Positions 56,546 through 64,000 of a stretch of DNA of 64,000 bases are shown here, one piece after another. The translations under genes and the position numbers were made by a program. Source of the stretch: Ephemerocybe angulata (lineage: Eukaryota > Basidiomycota > Agaricomycetes > Agaricales > Psathyrellaceae). Location of the stretch: assembly GCA_013368325.1 (NCBI GenBank), contig JAACJK010000002.1, forward strand, positions 1,488,001-1,552,000, written 5' to 3'. How positions within the stretch are numbered: the first letter of the stretch is position 1; each line of letters starts with the position of its first letter. The notes beneath the pieces were generated by a model. The model ran no database searches and was not told the DNA's origin. It saw only the letters and a program-made list of their open reading frames with translations.

Positions 56546-59500
56546 CTAACTCCCGCTCCCATCCCCATGCTCCAACCAATCCAACGCCATCCTCGCGCGC
56601 TCATACACCTCCTTATCCATATCCATCGACGCACCAACCCCAGCCCCAGCCGTCGCACCTCCCGACGCCGCTCCACCTATAACCCCGGAATGCGCATGGT
56701 GAGCGTGAGCTGGTGGGTGAATAGGGTGTGGGTAGTGCGCGGTGTTCACGCCGGGTCCGCTGGGGTACGCATGGTAAAAGCCTGGTCCAGTTGTCTGGTA
56801 GTACGATGGATTCGGGGCAGGGTACGCGAACTGAGGGCCCTAAAGGTTTGTCGGTCGCCGCGTAAGCAACGATGACGGTCAGAATGAGGCAACGACGAGA
56901 AGGGGAAACACTCACTGAAGCGTAAGGGGTGACGTACGCGCCATACCCCATAGCAGCAAGTGCTTGCATCTGTTGCGCCTGTTGCTGCGCCTGCTGTGCC
57001 TGTTGTTGCGCCTGTTGCGCCTGTTGCGCGGCATACGCAGCGTACGTTCCCGGATTCGCATCTATCGAAGCCGAGACCGCGCTCGCACCCGTCGATCCAG
57101 GAGGCATGTACGCCGAGTATGGCGGAATACTCGCAGTCGTCGGCACACTCGCACTCACTCCCGCTCCTGCACCCGCAATCGAACTCGAGCCAGACCCCGC
57201 GGTTGTCGTCGCCGTCGCCGACTGGGCACGGTAATTCGCGTACGACGGTCGCTGAGGGTGAGTATGGGCTTGGTGCTGTGCATGGGCCTGGGCGTACAAG
57301 TCCGCCACCGTAGTACCGGTTCCCGGAATGGGTACTACTGCACTATGCGAAGTCGCCGCACCACCACTCGGCGTCCTACCTATCACTCCTGGATACCCGG
57401 CACCACCATACGCCGACAAGCTAGACGCCGCTCCGACGACCGTCGGGCCCCATTCGCAGAGACGCCTCAACGTACCGACAACTCCTGCATCGACCAACGC
57501 CCTTCTCCTCCTCGGATGTTCCTGGGCGAGCACCAATACACACTGTACCGCCGGCTTCCGCACCTCACTTCCACACTCCGCGAGGCACGTTCGAAGGTTG
57601 AGGAGCAGTTGCGGTTTCTGAAGGACGCTGGAGGTGAGCGTCGAGGGCCCGGAGCAGAGGTTCGCGAGCGCCCAGAGCGCTTGGATAAGGGTCGGTGTGC
57701 GATCAGCAAGGGATGGCGCTGGGAGATGGGGAGGCGTCGCGGGTGATGCGGATGACGACGTCGGAGAGACAGGCGTGGTTGGATAGGCGGGGTGCTCGAG
57801 GGATATGGCCTCCGTGATACTGTCGAGCACAGCGTCCTGACCCATCTCCTGGAAGACCATCTCCATCCCATCTTCATCGGATGATAGATTCCGAATGATA
57901 CCGTACGCCTGCTCTTGAATCGTGAGGTCAGGGTCGTGGAGTAGTCTATGGGTAAGGGTTAGTTAGTACACGGGCGAGCGTACAGTAATTCTCGGCCGTA
58001 ACAACAACGATCGAGACGATGGGCGCCTGGCGCCAGTCGAAAGCAATATCGAGGATTTAACAAGACGTGTGAAAGGACTCACTCGAAAAGTCTATTCCAC
58101 CCCAAATCGCTCATCATATCCCGCTTGGTCTCGCTCGTCGTCCGATTCAGAGAGTTCTTCACAGCCCAAAGCGCGTTCAACCGCAGAGACGAATCCGAAG
58201 ATCGATTGAGAATCTGAACGAGGCGAGGCATAAGGCCCTTGCGAAGGTATATCTGGATGAAAGAAGGTCAGCACGAGCAGCGCGAATGTCGAAAACGAAT
58301 GGGCAAGAATTATGGAGATCGTAACGAAACGAAAAGACGGTAACACTCACGGGTCGCAACGGCGAGAACTCCATCACGATATTACACACCGCCGCAAGCG
58401 CAGCATTCAAAACCCTCCGATCCTCAACCTCCTCCCCATCCATCTCCTCCCCCACTCTCCCATCCTCCCCATCCCCATCCTCCTCATCCCCATCCCCCTC
58501 ACCATCGGCCCCACCGTCCCCACGATCTCCACCACCGACTCCCCTCCTGCGCTTCACACCTCCACCCTCCCGCCCCTCAAAAACCCTCGCCCCACGCATC
58601 ACAATCCCAAACACCTCCATCCCCAACCCCGAATCCACAATCGTCGTCCTCAACACACTCACGCCCCGCGCCAAAACCCGTACACACTGACACCCCGCAT
58701 ACCGTACCCCCGCCGCATTCGTCGCAGCACCCTTCCTCTCCCCAAAACTAGTCGAGACGCTCGTCGAAATGCTCGCCGGAATATCAGAAAGTGGGCGCGA
58801 GGACGAACAGGCGATGGGTGTAGCGGTACCGCTGCCGCCGCTGAGCCGCCTAGTGTGAGTTAGCTTGGATGAGGATGAGGAGGGGGATAAAGAGTGGTCG
58901 GTGGTGGTGAGCTCGTGGGGTGGGATGCCCTGGCGGAGGGCGGTCATGATGTATGGGAGGAGGCCGTGGACGTCAGTGATGGCGCGTCGGATCTGCTCGT
59001 TGAAGAGCCCCAAAGTCGCGATCGCGGTAAGGGAAGCCTACAAGAGGGAACATAGATGTCAGTTGACGTCCCCAAATAGTATCCGCAGTTATGCGAACTG
59101 AGGTCCAATGGATATATCTATGGATGGCGCTGATCGAAGGTGGAGTAATAGGTAGAGCTTGGAATGTATCCTCAGACAGTCTACATCTTTCACTGGTCTA
59201 ACAGCCACCCCGACGTGCTCGACAAGCCAGTATTGCGCGAGATGTGGCCCACGAGGTATCTGCGCTAATGAGCCGAAGAACGGTCGAGCGACACGCAAGC
59301 TCTCCTCGAGCAGGTTGACCCAAACGAAGCCGCCAGCCAACGATCTGCGAAGGACGTAGTGTCCGGCAACCTTTATCGCAGGAGCATCGTAGAACATAGC
59401 ACGAAAAGCCCCATGTCACTTTCGTCTTTCCAATCTAAACCGGGCAATGCCATCCCAAAGACCTCATAACCCGAAACAAACGAAACCCAACTCACCTCCC

Positions 59501-61460
59501 TCAACCGCACAACCCCCTCACTCTCACTCTCATCCCACCCCTCCTTCGGCTCGACAGGCGTGATGGCCTTCACGACCCCCGCGAGCGTGTCGAGGCACAT
59601 CCGGTCGTAGGCGAATTGGCAGAGGGCGCGGTCGTCCGTCGTTAGGTGGTCTGTAGGCGTCGCGGAAGATGGGTGGAGGTCGATGAGGAGTGAAGGAAGG
59701 AGATGGCAATCGGGGGTCGTCAGGAAGGATCGGACGTTTGGGAGGGATAGAGGATGGACCCGGGAAGACGATGGAGTAACGACGATGGCGCAAATATAGA
59801 CGATATGGATACGACATATGGAAAGATGGTAGATACAGACGGGAGGGACAGAACGTACCAACGATGTACGTTCGAGACGTGCGTGAATCATGCAGCGCGG
59901 CCGGCGGAACGTGGTACCATCGAAAATCAAGAGCCAAAGACAGTATTCGCAACCAATCAGCCCCTTCCACCAATCAACGAAAACGAACTACGCACATAAG
60001 ATATAACACCCCCTCACCCTCCTCTCCACCGCCTCGCCCCCTCCCTCCGCCACAACCCGATTCACCTTTTGTATTTATATTAGCAACAGTAGCGGAATCT
60101 AAAAAGTTACTCACCATATTGAGAACAGCCCGCACACACGCGTCGTCGAGCGGGACCTGCGCGTACGTCGTCTGCGCGTAATCGAAGACGTGCGTCGTGG
60201 ATGCGGCGTGCGACGAGGCGTGCGAGGCGCGGAGGATGTGCGTGGCGCTGCGAGCGTAGATCAGAAGTCAGAATCGTAAGATCCGGGGGACGTGTGGACG
60301 GAGTTGAAGAGGGGACCTACCATAAACATGCAGCGAGCTGGACGTCGACGTTCCGCGACCTCATGAGGGTGTGGATAAGCGCAAGGGGAGGACCGAACAC
60401 TATACGAGGTTAGAAAAGACAAACAGAAGGGGAATAAGGAACGTACGATCAGGCTGATACACCATCCCCCGCGCCAACGGAACCGCCACACCCGCGTTCT
60501 CCTTCGCAAGCGCCACGAGGGCCAACAGCGCCGCCTCCTGCAGCTTCACATCCTTCGTCCGCGCCAACAGCCCCACAAGCACCCGCACGACCCACCCTCC
60601 ACCCCCACTTCCACCGCCTGCCCCACCTCCCCCTCCCGCTCCTCCACTTGTACTTCGAGCTAAGGTTGGGCTTGCTCCGGGGAGCGCCGCCGACGGCGAT
60701 GTGGGCGACGCGATCTTTTCCCAGCCTCGTTTCTTGGACTTGGCGGCGTTCGCGGCGAGCCGCTCGGATGGGGGGAGGTAGGAGGAGAGTGTTGTGCGGT
60801 GGTGTAAGGAGCGCGTGGCGGAGGCGAGGAGTTGGACGATGGGGGTTGCGAGTTGCGCGGAGGGCGAGAGGAGGAGGGGGAGCAGGATGTCGAGGGTTTC
60901 GATCGCGAATATTAGGCTGAGAGCTTCTTTCGTTTCTATCTGCAGGGTGCCGGTCGTTTCGGGGCGTAGGCCGTACTCGCTCGGACCTACGATCTCAGCG
61001 ACGCTTGCTACTATAGCTCGCAGTGCTCGAGCGTATGCTGATCGGAGTGGAAGGGGGTCGGTGGGCGTAAATTGGGATAGTGCGAAGATGAGGATTCGTG
61101 GGGTTTGGAGGCGCAGGAGCGTCTCCAGAGCGCTTTCGGAACCTAGTATGAAGCATTAAGCGCACTGAGACACATATAGCACAGTAATGTCGACTAAATA
61201 TTCACCATAAGATAGCGAAGCGACGATATGAGCCGCTTCTAACCTGATTTCGTTCCCGACGGGCCCTGCGACCGATGCAATGTCTATGCACTCTACAAGA
61301 CTTCAAGGTGAGTGAGTGAACCATATCACCTCTTTCAATAACCTTGAGCTCACCTGCGCATGAATAACGGATCTCTGGAAAGTTTCGTCTTCGCTACGGG
61401 GTTCCCGATAACGCTGTTCTTGACCCGCTTCAGGTCTTGAATCGACACTGTCGTCGACAT
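56546..61460 (-). CDS. armadillo-repeat protein, ARMC8/Vid28 type (GID E3 ligase subunit)
   Basis: Predicted 1171-aa protein: complement(56546..56839, 56916..57945, 58083..58252, 58351..59037, 59496..59650, 59996..60065, 60115..60247, 60321..60399, 60447..61142, 61206..61300, 61354..61460). All junctions keep frame. The N-terminus (IQDLKRVKNSVIGNPVAKTK) matches the start of animal ARMC8. Armadillo helices follow (NEIRLEAAHIVASLSYG, VKLQEAALLALVALAKENAG, VDVQLAACLCATHILRA, TDDRALCQFAYDRMCLDTL, LRLNALWAVKNSLNRT, TIQEQAYGIIRNLSSDEDG, LIQALWALANLCSG, VRKPAVQCVLVLAQEHPRR). In yeast and animals this subunit holds substrate receptors in the GID/CTLH ubiquitin ligase. It is much longer than yeast or human homologues because of Gly-, Ser- and acidic linkers and an Ala/Gln-rich C-terminal tail. 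Introns of 345 and 458 bp (59651-59995, 59038-59495) are unusually long for this window. The 458-bp intron contains a 103-codon open frame. Confidence 0.8.
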
Positions 61461-61469
61461 TTCCGGGTA

Positions 61470-62805
61470 TATTGAGGACGTTCTCAGACTGCTTCGTGCT
61501 CTATATCCTTTGTACGACTTCTGGACCTGGGGGAACCTTGAGCGATGGAATTGGGGGGAGTAGATGGAAGTTCGGGACAAGCTGTGCGTCGTCACGATCA
61601 ATGATGCCGGGACTATGCCGGACTTGGTTCCCACGTTGAACTTGGGCGTTTATTAGTCGCCCTTTGATTTTGAAAAAGAGGAGGCACTGTGCGATATGTG
61701 CAAGTCCCAATCCTGATTCACTTTGACAATTGGGTGGTGCGTCAGGGATCTCGAAAAGTTATGTGCTCGCGAAGAAGATTCAGGATAATGAGACTATCAG
61801 GCCCAGGTGAGCCAATGTGACGGAGGAGACAGATGTGGTATTGGAGTTTATGGTTAATTTGAATGAGGAGAAGGTGAGTGTAATGAATGGGGTGTCGATG
61901 GATAGTTGTGTGTGGGCGTGTCTGGAGGGAATCGGGGATTTTGAGCTGGATGTAGATTTGGAGGTTCGGTTGAACGAGGATGCGAGTACGCGTTCTATTC
62001 ATTTTCGGTTCGTGGTGGTATTGGATTTGAGGGACGGTTGTGAATTTTCCCTGTTTCATCGCTAATTTGTGCTTATAAGATGCGAGGGCACGTTTCAGGC
62101 GTCGCGAAACCTCATTACCTGGTGCGATTCGGACGTCTTGCTGCCGTCGACTCGCATTCGAACCTCCAATCCTTCTGGGAAACGAACCTGCAACCATAGG
62201 AGTACTGGTACCTCAATTCTCTCCCTCTAAACCTCGTCCAGAAACGACAACGAGTCGAGTGCCGCGCTCTACGAGCAATAGCTCGATCGCCTCGTATGCG
62301 CATTGGGTGGACGATCGGTCATACAGGTATATGTATTTTGCTTACCCTATACCCTCCCATATTGTAGGTATACTGCATATCTTCTGGATATGGTTTCCCT
62401 TAAAAGGATCAATCGGCTGAGCGCGCACCAATATTTGGGTGGCAAAATAATGGTAGGGTTGATGCTGGAGGGGCTGCACCGGTCCCCGACTCCTTCTGGA
62501 GGAGGGTTCTGTGGCGACAGAACGTCGCCATTCCCTACAATTCTCGATGAGCGCGTGGGAAACCTTCGGAGATTGCGTCATTCAAGGTCATGAGGTAGAA
62601 CAGCCACGGGCGGCATACTTTTGCCACTAGGTCACACACTTCTTCCACTGTTATATCATTCAGGAGAGTCTTTGAATCCGCAGGCAGGATATGACTTTCC
62701 CGTCTTCCGCCTTTCATTCACCCCCACCCCGCGTCTCCACCAACCATCCCTACGGTCATGTGAATTCCGTTCATCGTTCAACACCACACACCGACAACCA
62801 CTGTA
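61470..62805. other. intergenic, nothing recognised
   Basis: Upstream side of the Gid5-like gene. Short ORFs on both strands (for example 61742-62197 minus, 61817-62065 plus) overlap each other and show no features. Confidence 0.35.
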
Positions 62806-62814
62806 TTATCCGAT

Positions 62815-63717
62815 ATGCCTCAATTGAAAGCCCCTTCAAGGTCCGCCAGGGTTCTGCGCGCCTCAGAGTGCCCTCCATTTGATGTGCCGCACCTCGTTGC
62901 GAGTATTCCTCCTTCTATGACCCATTGTACCAGCATTGTACTACCCCTCTTTCCACTCCGCCCTGTATTCATCTCCTTAGGACCTGCCAGCTTGGCTAAC
63001 CGGTGAGATTCTGATGCATCTCCACGCACAAGGTGTACCTGGCACCACACTACTCCGCCCTCACTTGGCGTGCGCTTCTTGGACATGACTCTCATTCTAT
63101 CTGTACCCGTCTACGTATTCGAAAAGGCTACCTACAATCATTGCTTACTATTGAATATGTTTGAGTATGTATACGAGGACAGTAGCATGGCCAGGCTTGT
63201 GGTTGAAGCAACTGGAAATTACCCAAGTTATTTAAGCAACGATCAGGCCTGGATTGAGTCCCATTGGAACGAGCTTTCAGTCATTACCCTCCGCTCCACA
63301 GTGCAGCGAGTTTGTGGGAAGAATGCTCAAGTCTCACGTTCACCTAAAGCCGAGCTTTCCAGACGCCTTTCGAGATATCATGTGTCCGAATATGTATATC
63401 TGAAGTAAGAGAACGTGGAAAAGGTTATCTCCCTCGGGCATATAGCAAATGCCCATAACGAAGCTGGGATGTTTGCATCGGTCTCCGCTTGCCTGGACTC
63501 CCTCTATGGTCCTGATATTGCGAAGCTTATGGCGTATCCCGCTCTTCTAATACCGGAACAATATAGACTTGGGAAACGGTCAGAAAATATGCCGCAATTT
63601 CAGGTACTTTTTATGTCAACGGAGCGCGCACGCCAGAAGCTTTTGAAGTCATGTTTCACGGTGCAAGAACTGAGAAAAAAGTTATCCGCTGTTTCGCCAT
63701 ACCCAAAAGTAGGATAA
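62815..63717 (+). pseudogene. possible broken gene, unknown product
   Basis: 62815-63002 could be a first exon (MPQLKAPSRSARVLRASECP, LFPLRPVFISLGPASLANR) ending at a GTGAGA donor. Further on, the frame reads MARLVVEATGNYPSYLSNDQ then AWIESHWNELSVITLRSTVQ, meets a TAA at 63406-63408, and continues in the same frame with ENVEKVISLGHIANAHNEAG then MFASVSACLDSLYGPDIAKL up to 63717. The two halves look like one protein interrupted by a stop. I could not find a convincing intron over the stop or a join to the first exon. No family recognised. Confidence 0.35.
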
Positions 63718-63719
63718 GG

Positions 63720-64000
63720 GATCTCGACTCAAAAGACACGGTCAAATCTCGTTGGCGCAATTATCGCTGGATTGGAACGTCAGAACTGGGACCTCAAAAG
63801 TCTGAGTGACCGTGACCTTGTACGATATTCGGCTCGCTGATGGTGTGTGTAGCTGGAAAAGAACTAAATAAATAAATAACCCAGTTTCCATAAAAGGAAA
63901 GAGAGGAAAGAAGAAGAAAGAGAGAGAGAGTCTTACCAGGTATCCCAATAGCCACACCGTTGGAGGTATGGTGCGTTGATGGTGCGGCCACGATGATATG
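63720..64000. other. intergenic end of window
   Basis: Contains a short aaataaataaataa run (63865) and an A/G-rich gagaggaaagaagaagaaagagagagaga run (63901-63930). No gene. Confidence 0.4.

Overview
The window looks like nuclear DNA of a filamentous basidiomycete, most likely a plant-matter-decaying agaricomycete. Genes are split by many short introns (mostly 42-100 bp, GTRNGY donors, CTRAY-like branch sites, YAG acceptors). The gene content fits that group: an AA9 lytic polysaccharide monooxygenase with a CBM1, a DUF1996 secreted protein, a DUF6533/DUF6534-type membrane protein, F-box proteins and small secreted proteins. No bacterial features are present. All exon joins below were read by eye from splice signals and reading-frame continuity; none has transcript support.

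Layout. (1) 1-30 kb is repeat-rich and gene-poor. It holds two small secreted-protein genes (623-1081 and 3532-4176, minus strand). It also holds a family of secreted proteins with a ubiquitin-like domain, carried on a segmental duplication: intact genes at 11008-11622 and 24722-25433, a frameshifted copy at 18137-18887 and a 3' relic at 29470-29890. Between them lie long blocks of an interspersed repeat in both orientations (about 6.1-9.5, 12.6-13.3, 14.3-16.1 and 19.4-23.5 kb) that carries pieces of an unidentified membrane-protein gene. A non-LTR retrotransposon relic (about 1560-1860) and a hAT-like terminus (about 9485-9680) are also present. (2) 27-33 kb has an F-box gene (minus), a 13-exon DUF6533-type gene (minus, 340 aa) and a tRNA-Thr-like sequence. 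(3) 36.7-40.9 kb is one large minus-strand gene whose predicted 1169-aa protein carries four copies of a C-x2-C...W-x2-H-x3-C finger. (4) 41-47.6 kb is decayed sequence with two recognisable relics. (5) 47.6-52.6 kb is a secretome cluster: DUF1996 protein (plus), a 144-aa secreted protein (minus) and AA9-CBM1 LPMO (plus); the last two share a divergent promoter. (6) 54.6-61.5 kb has an F-box-like protein (plus) and a large armadillo-repeat protein matching ARMC8/Vid28 (Gid5), convergent with it. A possible broken gene lies at 62.8-63.7 kb.

How the genes relate. The secretome cluster points to degradation of plant polysaccharide outside the cell. The F-box proteins and Gid5 belong to ubiquitin-ligase pathways inside the cell. 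The secreted ubiquitin-like family has no obvious metabolic partner nearby; its position in duplicated, repeat-rich DNA resembles that of lineage-specific secreted proteins.
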